Source: a virus. Taken from it: DNA of 35,733 nucleotides. A model generated the notes under the pieces. The model saw only the letters and a program-made list of their open reading frames with translations, did no database searches and was not told the origin of the DNA. Below are positions 29,801 to 35,733 of the stretch, piece after piece (the first letter of the stretch is position 1; each line of letters opens with the position of its first letter). The translations under genes were made by a program, and so were the position numbers. The stretch lies in the IMG/VR virus record IMGVR_UViG_3300032156_000042, positions 1 through 35,733 of that record. One strand, given 5' to 3'.

Positions 29801-31933
29801 TTTCAACAAGCTTTCAGCATGCCTACCGAACAATTTCGTAAAATCGAGGACATGACTAAAAATTTAGATGTTGCAATAGAAGGATACCAAAAAAATCCAG
29901 ATGTTCTTAAAAACTTTTTAAAACAAAATTTTGATATTGATTGGGATGTTTTCAATACGCAATTTGGGGAAGGATTGAAGTCTTTAACTCCAGCAGAAGG
30001 TGCGGATATTATTAAAACAAATCTTTTGCCATACATTGATAAATATAAAGAACTTCATAAAGTGCAGTTAAAACTTGCTCAAGATACTGCTATCAAAGAG
30101 TCTGATAAAGAACGAATTCAAGTTTTAAAAGACCAAAAAGTTGCAGTTCAAGACATTATCTCCCAATTAAAATCATATTATTCCACTCTTACTGATGTTG
30201 CAAAAGGGGTCACTGATATAGATGCTAGATCCGAAGATTATAAGATACAGATGAAGACTTTGGAAATAGAATTGTTTGCGAATAATGTGGCAATGGGAGC
30301 TATGATTCAAAAACAACAAGATGCTGAAAAAGGAGTTGGTCGCTTTACAGAACAAGAAAAAGGTCAATTGGAAGTATTAGGAAAAAGTAACGAGTTGATT
30401 GGTCTTAAAATGGGTCTTCTAAGCAAGCAAGAAACCCTTTACAATAGCTTTAAGGGAACTGATAAGGAACTCTTAAGACAAAAGGCTTCAATAGAATTTA
30501 CCGATAGACAAAATACAATATTGTTAGAAAATTCCAAAGCTGTTGCCGATCTTAGATATCAGGGAGAAAAATACCATTCAATTCAGGCAGAAGTTGCCAA
30601 AAGGGATCGTGAAATAACTGAAGAAGTTAAAGCCAAATCTAATCAGTTGTTAGTTGAGAATGACACATTAGCTGGTCAAGAAAAAGAACTGAAAAAATTA
30701 CAACAAGCTGGCAAAGATAATACGGATCAATTAGAGAGGGATATAGCTTTAACAAATTTAAGGATACAAGGCAAGAAAGATGAAATAGAGGTTTTAAAAG
30801 GAACAAGAGAAGCAATTTTGGGTCAATTGAGAGCAGAATTAGAACTTGCCAGAATTCAACAGAAACAACAAACATATGAAGGAGGAGCCGCAACTTCTTT
30901 GGCTATTCAAGATGTTGGAACATATACCGAATTTTATTTGCAGGGATTAAAGGCCAGACAAGATGCTGATCTTAAAGCTTTCGAAGAAAGCAAAAAGCAA
31001 GATGTAAATAGATATGTTTCATCAGAACATTGGGCTAGAATGGAAGCTAATATTCTGAAGAAACATGCAATCGAGACAAGAGATGCTCAATTAATAATGA
31101 TAGAGGAAGAAAAAGCAGCGCAAATGGATAGGTTAAATAAAGATGCAGAATTTGCAGTAAGATCGGCCCAAAATTATGAAGAATGGTGGAGATCTGTAAA
31201 AATGTCTATGGAGTCAGGAGCTCTTGCCTTTGCCATGAATTATGAAAATATTTCGAGACATTTAGCTGATATTACTACAAATTCATTAGATCAAATCGGC
31301 AATGCTATGACAGACATGCTTGTGACATGGGTGACAACCACAGGATCTTCTGCAGAACAAGTAAAAGAAATCATGTTTAATTTGTTCACTAGTTTGGGAA
31401 AGATGTTAATAGAATATGGGTTGAAACTCATAATGGTTTCTCTTCTTACCAAAGCCATTGGCGGTTTCGGAGGAGGCGGAGAAGTTAAAACTCCCGCAGG
31501 AGCCTCAACCGGAGCAGCCAATATGTTTCCTAATCCAGGAGCTCCACAGACATTTAATATGGCTCAGACCGGAGGATATCTCAGAGGCGGTCGCCAAGGA
31601 AAAGATTCTATTCCAATCATGGCAATGCCTGGAGAATATATGATCCCGAAGGATTCTGTAGATTATTATGGTAAAGAACTTTTTGATAGATTGCGTAAAA
31701 GAGAAATTATTAAGGCTCAAGAAGGCGGTCTAGTGACCGAAAGGAACGCTTTAAAAACGCAAGCCACTACAACGGCCACCAAAGAAGAGAAAGGAACAGT
31801 TTATAAAGAAGGAGATACGATTAACTACTTTACTATCAAAACAAATGACGTTAATAGCTTTAGGCAATATCTTTATGAAAATAAACAATTTATTAACGGA
31901 TTGGTGATCGATGAACAGCAACAACGGAGATGA
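23795..31933 (+). CDS. Tail tape measure protein with embedded nuclease-like domain, 2712 aa
   Basis: Sets tail length and is ejected with the DNA. Residues about 1180-1515 match the TP901-type tape measure core (AGYGVMFGAVGAFRNALGSV and onward). Two hydrophobic segments follow, at about 1570-1600 and 1635-1657. Long coiled-coil helices fill much of the rest. The C-terminus (MAMPGEYMIPKDSVDYYGKE, about 2609-2628) is typical of these proteins. At roughly 0.15 nm per residue a tail of about 330-400 nm would be expected. Unusually, residues about 370-625 look like a RecB/Cas4-type PD-(D/E)XK nuclease, flanked by glycine-rich linkers at about 212-249 and 723-757. The sequence also contains a tandem VDVTTQLTE repeat (about 690-710). 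The start ATG overlaps the previous gene by 11 bases. Confidence 0.9.
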   Translation: MPVNREINFMINMVYKAKAEMANFKKDIDEIKDSVKELNNLGLEKSDAGIKQVMTTLSGFVKKVGELGTGKEFKKFASVADAFSKLAYGTNLAEDAMISLNKTIGLAAMAGESLVEKQKEIAATSGFLRGIVGTLTNLGNIKTSNLAVLSNLFDSIGKAASKFGEGGTIVPGLQKIATLKDDFTIVANAVTTICKQLSMPVVGQNADKIATMMRGGSGGGGVPFGGGGETLKGGVGGTESWRMAGGGWSPQTVTNFRDWYHHETEFMGKTFSEYSKMTVGLQGLGDPEREKGPSLPRAEELKRNIIKIRKDSEEHFRGLFERIKQMGADYSNIVEMMTGGGNLPNVIAASKLSGVFTGKAFSEEIGGRELGAVSMTRGTWVHKAVSSVFDDINKEFGTEGGIGRFISEELYASPRFRNFAIAQARQAGQDFKYEMLRGVAEIQKGPMPLPKGVLRETVKQIKFQSQIVQQDALDALYGEKSIFAQIGKIIPKNELKGLTAWAEVPITPITLLEKGATIPKTYPKEMQQEIKYMLTVGLGQMQKAGLLHSDTMKELMDYWRKEGLVVYGVGDMFLEWAKGEKRMVVDIKSSRDVNAPKKLANLFQVGTYGLSDKLTSGLKQATTFGGKGVSTGIYQPNLGTLSPTAFSIPPGEMVYETTRQAGIEKGMPPSEEEIRLKKVVVEATKRLVDVTTQLTEANKKLVDVTTQLTESRKVGAEAERILRSGAGGTEGTGGGGQGSFFFPGGGGKGGQAGGGGLLSREMFATRDAVTAYSEIDQAITKVYLKQVMFGEKIDLSKVKIEQYNAVVNNLASSFSKFVTSQDRDAALVKVAAHFEKLAEVSSRYGQKIDELSVKEQRMKDLREKTMYTLFKATPEGYGKPGHLTTAGELREAPGDYEKIISSFLGKTGEVAVPTSKAISGEVERDLKSYQNLMKEKELLLIQNKEFQASLVESIALTGKSGDANEQLVRELTPVIDGIIGENAAMETARKTVDNFEKAIEFLTQAQRAQRLEMLKQTTSSERISEVISKLRTEFDAMEINIKDSNLSYAQSSEALDYYGRSLSLIQTKRAATSETLAMMKMGLVDEKKALLDLQKQQQSGIKLTEAQTASMAAYGKSIENTQKDVKIYTDNLSKLGDMEQEYLIAQSNVSTTQNRALSRTAEHNRGYFRTTIQGFLDMMKSQTAWIAGYGVMFGAVGAFRNALGSVITIQHEFARAMRTANDSTLTAAETLDLYREKGVGAMIKFGVEAKMVGEVLYQLGSSGLTAKESLAALNSTMSMIVGTEGEVADSTKLVAAVYNNFKDQIKGTVDLQEKFQYINDVIVATFNYHQVELNELSDGYKAFLAMGKAANLTLVEMSGILGTLNDRLIRSGEAGRSMQSVLSQISKNPIQFAEAFDIVIDTSKPLEILDILRQLNLRMKTTSMSVDEMEKVFDRLGLRGARTFVTLIRDYKDLESNIERLKMTSEGAASAMADVMLRKPDVAFKQLGQTMISLVRTGFTPVVEAAASVAYWVSRIGLAANEANSTVQKYAGYLLQLVTTLGLAAGAAAAFRAVKDRMFDPTGADFKLVHAFGIRIAETFTALGSIVIALAVSIGRLVKELIVLRTVQTSLLSPLDMLKSQWANLGTVLFGSVKMLHLVGIAIAGILVYNLIDWLIVTSEEYVALTGKTAEYIETSYSEIEALKAKGQEYRNLGEATRDYLDALGDIQKTKIEDMMAKAPKSIEQTSKALESIQRQFGASLGGRPTFGVEGMSIGPEIGGRQAQEDFEKYTKDAALESRRLLDELVKNNAKTLNPLKKMRKEFYDELTQIEKEGLDKIIKQLENQARQVADAKLEMSKYITGAHEVNVVQAVEKPRQKGMYGTQVAIMAEASTLGQLAKAEYDIEKVKGRINEMAFHSGVLSKEETKALQDQGKTISEIRQIALQRAMDQKAYLVYKDQEIMADDDIGKAVKQLIELDAKRIELARQLELELKGMTRSYEDQIRGFSRGLEDMVSGMAKPGLFQQAFSMPTEQFRKIEDMTKNLDVAIEGYQKNPDVLKNFLKQNFDIDWDVFNTQFGEGLKSLTPAEGADIIKTNLLPYIDKYKELHKVQLKLAQDTAIKESDKERIQVLKDQKVAVQDIISQLKSYYSTLTDVAKGVTDIDARSEDYKIQMKTLEIELFANNVAMGAMIQKQQDAEKGVGRFTEQEKGQLEVLGKSNELIGLKMGLLSKQETLYNSFKGTDKELLRQKASIEFTDRQNTILLENSKAVADLRYQGEKYHSIQAEVAKRDREITEEVKAKSNQLLVENDTLAGQEKELKKLQQAGKDNTDQLERDIALTNLRIQGKKDEIEVLKGTREAILGQLRAELELARIQQKQQTYEGGAATSLAIQDVGTYTEFYLQGLKARQDADLKAFEESKKQDVNRYVSSEHWARMEANILKKHAIETRDAQLIMIEEEKAAQMDRLNKDAEFAVRSAQNYEEWWRSVKMSMESGALAFAMNYENISRHLADITTNSLDQIGNAMTDMLVTWVTTTGSSAEQVKEIMFNLFTSLGKMLIEYGLKLIMVSLLTKAIGGFGGGGEVKTPAGASTGAANMFPNPGAPQTFNMAQTGGYLRGGRQGKDSIPIMAMPGEYMIPKDSVDYYGKELFDRLRKREIIKAQEGGLVTERNALKTQATTTATKEEKGTVYKEGDTINYFTIKTNDVNSFRQYLYENKQFINGLVIDEQQQRR
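24905..25669 (+). other. RecB/Cas4-like PD-(D/E)XK domain inside the tape measure protein
   Basis: In residue order: RGTWVHKAV (H382), AWAEVPITP (E503), GVGDMFLEW (D571), VVDIKSS (D586, K588) and LFQVGTYGL (Q604, Y608). This is the full motif set and order of RecB/AddB/Cas4-type nucleases: His, Glu, GxxD, DxK, QxxxY. The usual spacing is kept (15 residues from D571 to D586). All catalytic residues are present, so it is probably active. Evidence is by eye only. Confidence 0.7.
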
Positions 31934-31943
31934 GGTATAAAAC

Positions 31944-32387
31944 ATGTCCTTTACCGATAATAACGACAGGCATTCATTCCCACATAGGATTTCAACTGGT
32001 CATGAAATTTATGGAATTACGGTTGGTCCTAGCGAAATTAACTCTGGTCATGTTGATGGAAGTATATTGGTTTCTAATATGGAAGATGGCGTAGCTCAGA
32101 CAAGGCGCAAGAGAAGAGAAAAAAGAACATTTATTCTAACCTATGATTTTTTGGAAGTTGCCGAATGGCAAGCTCTTTGGGATTTTTATAATGATAAGGC
32201 AGAACACGAGTTGCATTATTTCTTCGTTAATTTATATTATATGGATCCTACCTATACAAATGAGTGGATAGGGGTCAATTTTTCGCAAAAAATTGATATG
32301 AGAAATTTTGATGTTGTTTTTGCAACATTTGGAATAAGACTTGTTGAAAATCTTCAAGCCACATTAACTCACACCAATCCTACATAG
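31944..32387 (+). CDS. Minor tail protein, gpM-like, 147 aa
   Basis: Position directly after the tape measure gene, size, and the central segment (RREKRTFILTYDFLEVAEWQ, then ALWDFYNDKAE) fit the lambda gpM-like tail-tip proteins, which help close the tail end around the tape measure protein. It is beta-rich with no membrane segment. GAGGT precedes the start. Confidence 0.65.
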   Translation: MSFTDNNDRHSFPHRISTGHEIYGITVGPSEINSGHVDGSILVSNMEDGVAQTRRKRREKRTFILTYDFLEVAEWQALWDFYNDKAEHELHYFFVNLYYMDPTYTNEWIGVNFSQKIDMRNFDVVFATFGIRLVENLQATLTHTNPT

Positions 32388-32397
32388 GAGTGTTAAA

Positions 32398-33318
32398 ATG
32401 CCATATCCGGTAACAACTTCTTTTAAACAAGAACTTGTCAAGCTGACACAAGATCAACTTGTAGAATGCTTTGTCATAGATTTAGCTTCTGTTCAAGGAT
32501 ACGTTAGTTTTAATAATAGTTCAAAGAAAATAATTTCTAGAGATAGGGGCGGTTTATTTCCTATAACTAGAATATTAATAGGAGATTCAATAACCATTAC
32601 TGGAACAACTTTAAATGATGCCACTTTCACGGTAGAAGGAATTAATGAAAGAGAAATTACTCTTTTAGAAGCTCCTACCACGCAAGGAACAATTGAAGCT
32701 TCGTTACATAATTATCTTTACTTCGTGAAGAATGATTATAACGTAATTGGTTGGGCAATGAGTGCCGGTGAAGCAATTAATCAAGAACAAGAATATACGG
32801 CAGCCAATATTAGAAGAGAAGATCTTAATTTTGAATTAGAGGGAACTAGTAAGGCTGCGACAATGAGAGTTTCGGTTGCTAATGTGGACAGAATTATTGA
32901 AGGATTTATTCAAGAAAGAACATACCTTAGAGGATGTAATTTATATATTCTTACAGCTTTTGCTAAGCATTTCCCGTCCGGTATTGGATATAGCTATATA
33001 GGAAATGCCCCTGATTATTTATCAAATCTAGTTGAAAAGTTTGTCATAGATGGTGCTATGAGTAATCAGGATGTAGTTACGTTTAATTGCAAATTTAAGT
33101 TTCTTTTTAGAAATGTTTCTCTTCCCGGAAGAGTTATGGATAGAGATTTTTGTTCGTGGGCAGTGAAATATAAAGGTCCAGAATGTGATCCTACAAATAG
33201 CATAGATGAAGGCTTGTATCCAACATGTGATGGGACTGTTGATAATTGTAGAAAAAGAGGTAATTCAAGAAGATTTGGCGGATTCCCAGGAATACCAAGG
33301 ACGGCGATTTATGTATGA
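32398..33318 (+). CDS. Minor tail protein, gpL-like with Fe-S cluster motif, 306 aa
   Basis: The C-terminal region carries four Cys with spacing C-x10-C-x13-C-x6-C (DRDFCSWAVKYKGPEC and onward), followed by RFGGFPGIP, as in lambda gpL, whose C-terminal domain binds an iron-sulfur cluster. Residues about 34-105 are a beta-rich insertion (ILIGDSITITGTTLNDATF) within the N-terminal part, not usual for gpL. It forms part of the tail tip. Its stop overlaps the next start (ATGA). Confidence 0.75.
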   Translation: MPYPVTTSFKQELVKLTQDQLVECFVIDLASVQGYVSFNNSSKKIISRDRGGLFPITRILIGDSITITGTTLNDATFTVEGINEREITLLEAPTTQGTIEASLHNYLYFVKNDYNVIGWAMSAGEAINQEQEYTAANIRREDLNFELEGTSKAATMRVSVANVDRIIEGFIQERTYLRGCNLYILTAFAKHFPSGIGYSYIGNAPDYLSNLVEKFVIDGAMSNQDVVTFNCKFKFLFRNVSLPGRVMDRDFCSWAVKYKGPECDPTNSIDEGLYPTCDGTVDNCRKRGNSRRFGGFPGIPRTAIYV

Positions 33319-33734
33319 GGTATAATTTTTCGAAATATTTAGGGATCCCATACAAAAACAATGGAAGAAGTTTTGATGGGGTCGATTGTTTTGGATTGGT
33401 GAGTTTAGTCTTTGCTATTGAGAAAAAAATCACATTGCCGGATTATTCTGAGAATAGAGAATTGATTAATTGTAGTATTAACAAAGATGAGCATTTGCTA
33501 GGGAGTTTAACCAAGCTATGGAGATTAGTTAAAGACGAAGAGTTTAATATTTTTGATGTTCATGTTTTTTTGGATGATTTTGCTTCTATAACTCATAGTG
33601 GAATTAATATTGGGTATAATAAATTTTTGCATGCGCTAGAGGATAGAGTGGTTGAAATTGGAAAGGTTGATATTTGGAAGAAGAAAATGGTTTTAACAAT
33701 GAGGTATATAGAAGATGCCAAAGATCACATATAA
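33315..33734 (+). CDS. NlpC/P60 peptidase, gpK-like tail-tip protein, 139 aa
   Basis: YLGIPYKNNGRSFDGVDCFG puts the catalytic Cys at C25, and FASITHSGINIG puts the His at H94, the standard NlpC/P60 pair. In lambda-like phages gpK is involved in tail-tip assembly and may cut cell-wall peptide during entry. Lambda gpK also has a JAB domain, which is absent here, so this is a short NlpC-only version. Coupled by ATGA to the gpL-like gene. Confidence 0.8.
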   Translation: MRYNFSKYLGIPYKNNGRSFDGVDCFGLVSLVFAIEKKITLPDYSENRELINCSINKDEHLLGSLTKLWRLVKDEEFNIFDVHVFLDDFASITHSGINIGYNKFLHALEDRVVEIGKVDIWKKKMVLTMRYIEDAKDHI

Positions 33735-35733
33735 AGAATTAGATCAATACTTTTCAGAACTTCAGAAATCTAGAAAAACAACAGTTCTTGAAATGGAGAA
33801 GCTTTCAGATAATAAATTATCAACTGCTGTTTATGAGTTTGCTAGATTATCTGAAGATAAAGAACTTTATAATATGGTTCTTAAGGAAAATGTTTCTGTT
33901 ATTGTTGATGGCGAGGTTAAGCATCCAGATCTTTGGCCTTATCTTAGGGTTAATGAACTTACTGAAGTAGTTATAACCCCTATGCTAAAAGGCGGTGGTG
34001 GAGGAAAATGGATTGGTATTGCTCTTGGGGTTGTGATGATTGTTGTTGGTGTTTTACTTGCTCCATGGACTGGTGGAACTAGTACATATATGGCGCAGAT
34101 TGGTTGGGGTCTTATAATCAGTGGCGCAGGGATGATTTTAAGCAGTTTAGCTGGAATGTTGTTTGCTCCAGATTTACCACAAGATGCCGCCAGTGAAGAT
34201 CAGAACAGAACTAAGACATATAGTTGGTCAGGAATAAGGAGCATTGCTAGGGCCGGAGTTCCAGTTCCTTTATTGATTGGGAGTCATATGGTTGGCGGAT
34301 ATATTATAAGTCTTTATAGTAGAGCAAAAGGAGGAGATAATTATCTGTATGCGCTTCTTGCAATCAGCGAAGGCGAGATAGAAGGTCTTTGTCAGGCAGA
34401 TAAAATAGAAAATGTTTGTATAACTTCTGATAAATCCAATGCTAATTATAAAGATCCAGCTATTTATTTAAATGATCAATTGCTTAGGAACTTTGCTGAT
34501 GTTCAGTGGTGGTTTAGAAATGGTTATAATACAGAAGATCCTGCGAAAGATGCTTATGATTGCACATCCCAGAATCAAATTCCCAATTTTAACGATGTCA
34601 GAGTTCAATTCGATGACGGAAGAGATGTCGTTCCATGGGCAGATAATGGCATAGTTTACACAACTAAATCCGCTGTAGATGCTGTGGAAGTTAATCTAAC
34701 TAGTGGCGCTCTCTACTCTATGGATCAAACCACGGGAACACTGAGTGGTAGGTCTATTAATTATCGCTTGCAATATAAAAAATCCACAGATACTTCATGG
34801 ATTAATCATACCATTATTGGAACTCAGGCTTGTTTAATGTGCCTTTATTTTACTGCAAGCGATAGTGGTGTCCTTGCTTGCGCGAATGGGTATGGAATTG
34901 CGTCATATGATGGGTGTAATAGTTCAACACCAGATGCATCAAGACCATGTTATGCTATTGGAAATAAATATCAAGCCAAACCATTTGTTAGTAGCATGTA
35001 TTATACTAATGGAAGTAGTATTTCAAAAGGATTGAATGTAGATAGTGTGAAAAGGATTAGGATTCATAGTACATCAATAGGAACCACTACTGCTCAAGGG
35101 TGGCTCGGAGCCTATCCTGTTCCTGGAATGACTATGACATTTCAGATTTTTGAAAATGGATCAACTTCATATTATAGTGCCGTTGTGCAACAATATTATG
35201 TACAAGAACAAGTATGGTCGGAAAATGTAGTGTACACTCCTTGGGATAGCGCATCTTATACGGCTCCTGGTTGGGTGATCGCTGATACATTAGTATGGCC
35301 TTCTTCTTTTACTGTAGATATTGGATCATTTAGGTTAGTTTTTGTGAATTATCTTTCAATGGTTCCATATACTTCAGGAGGATTACAATCTGAGTTCATA
35401 GCTTATTCAAAACAAGTCTATTCAGGAACTATTTGGGGAACTATAAGTTCTAAGGGCGAGCGTGAACAAGTATATCAAGTTGAAAAAATTGAATTTCCAT
35501 CTAATGATAGGTGGGACATAAAAATTGGCAGAGAGGCCGTTAAGTCTACAAGTCAATATATCTACGAAGAACTTCAATTAGGAAGTGTTGTTGAAATAAA
35601 TTATGATCCATTAATTTATCCTAATACTGCACTCTTGGGAATAGAAATAAGGGCCAATGAACAGTTATCTGGCTCTCCTCCGAATGTCACAATAATTGCT
35701 AAAGGATTGAAGGTTTCAATTCCAGAAATGGGA
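33715..35733 (+). CDS. Central tail fibre / hub protein, gpI-gpJ fusion (partial), 673+ aa
   Basis: The frame opens at 33715 (MPKITYKELDQYF), overlapping the NlpC gene by 20 bases, and stays open to the window edge. Residues about 50-150 resemble lambda gpI: a small beta domain (VSVIVDGEVKHPDLWPYLRV, then VVITP) and a Gly-rich stretch. Two hydrophobic helices follow (IGIALGVVMIVVGVLL, WGLIISGAGMILSSLAG). From about residue 175 the sequence (GVPVPLLIGSHMVGGYIISL, LLAISEGEIEGL) follows the gpJ-type hub that binds the receptor. Separate I and J genes are thus joined. Several Cys and Tyr-rich stretches occupy residues 360-430. Confidence 0.8.
   Translation, partial: MPKITYKELDQYFSELQKSRKTTVLEMEKLSDNKLSTAVYEFARLSEDKELYNMVLKENVSVIVDGEVKHPDLWPYLRVNELTEVVITPMLKGGGGGKWIGIALGVVMIVVGVLLAPWTGGTSTYMAQIGWGLIISGAGMILSSLAGMLFAPDLPQDAASEDQNRTKTYSWSGIRSIARAGVPVPLLIGSHMVGGYIISLYSRAKGGDNYLYALLAISEGEIEGLCQADKIENVCITSDKSNANYKDPAIYLNDQLLRNFADVQWWFRNGYNTEDPAKDAYDCTSQNQIPNFNDVRVQFDDGRDVVPWADNGIVYTTKSAVDAVEVNLTSGALYSMDQTTGTLSGRSINYRLQYKKSTDTSWINHTIIGTQACLMCLYFTASDSGVLACANGYGIASYDGCNSSTPDASRPCYAIGNKYQAKPFVSSMYYTNGSSISKGLNVDSVKRIRIHSTSIGTTTAQGWLGAYPVPGMTMTFQIFENGSTSYYSAVVQQYYVQEQVWSENVVYTPWDSASYTAPGWVIADTLVWPSSFTVDIGSFRLVFVNYLSMVPYTSGGLQSEFIAYSKQVYSGTIWGTISSKGEREQVYQVEKIEFPSNDRWDIKIGREAVKSTSQYIYEELQLGSVVEINYDPLIYPNTALLGIEIRANEQLSGSPPNVTIIAKGLKVSIPEMG

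Noticed and set aside
1-35733. tRNA genes, CRISPR array, insertion sequence, integrase or att site
   Set aside because: None could be found by reading; the repeats seen are short regulatory-type elements without spacers or transposase genes.

Overview
The window is part of the genome of a tailed, siphovirus-type bacteriophage. It is dense with genes, mostly with strong GGAGG ribosome sites, and has two opposed gene blocks. There are no tRNA or rRNA genes and no CRISPR array. The tail-tip gene order (tape measure, gpM-, gpL-, gpK-, gpI/gpJ-like) is the lambda order, which favours a Gram-negative host, but nothing in the sequence names the host.

Left block (1-7839, all minus strand): a run of small early or accessory genes, most without recognisable homology. 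Several encode zinc-finger-like or very basic peptides, and several are shorter than 60 codons. The recognisable ones are a 5'-3' exonuclease/flap endonuclease, a DUF3820-type protein and a PnuC-like membrane transporter. Copies of a roughly 30-bp promoter- or operator-like element lie in front of four of these genes, and five small genes share a TAACCTTTAA-like sequence at their stop codon.

The most striking feature lies inside this block. From 3718 to 4873 (about 1.16 kb) the DNA contains no GA and no TC dinucleotide at all, in coding and non-coding sequence alike. The tract holds the pnuC-like gene, a 24-aa membrane microprotein, their promoter-like elements and hairpins. As a consequence the 214-aa PnuC-like protein has no Asp or Glu, and the Shine-Dalgarno sites have become GGGGGT or GGGGT. 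The desert ends abruptly at a repeat region with three CTCGAG boxes at 17-bp spacing. One hypothesis is that GA is the target context of a DNA modification, as known for 7-deazaguanine in some siphophages, which would make this a modification-free island.

A divergent promoter region (7840-8036) separates the blocks. Right block (8037-35733, all plus strand): the virion module in assembly order. It runs terminase small and large subunits, Mu-like DUF935 portal, Mu gpI-like protease with a nested scaffold start, two decoration-like paralogues, lambda gpE-like major capsid protein, head-tail connectors with an unidentified 604-aa protein, tail tube protein, a strong terminator hairpin, two chaperone-like paralogues, and a 2712-aa tape measure protein. 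Minor tail proteins follow (gpM-like, gpL-like with a four-Cys cluster, an NlpC/P60 gpK-like protein), and then a gpI-gpJ fusion that runs off the window. The tape measure protein carries what looks like a complete RecB/Cas4-type PD-(D/E)XK nuclease domain set between two glycine-rich linkers. Several virion proteins carry extra beta-rich insertions relative to their families.
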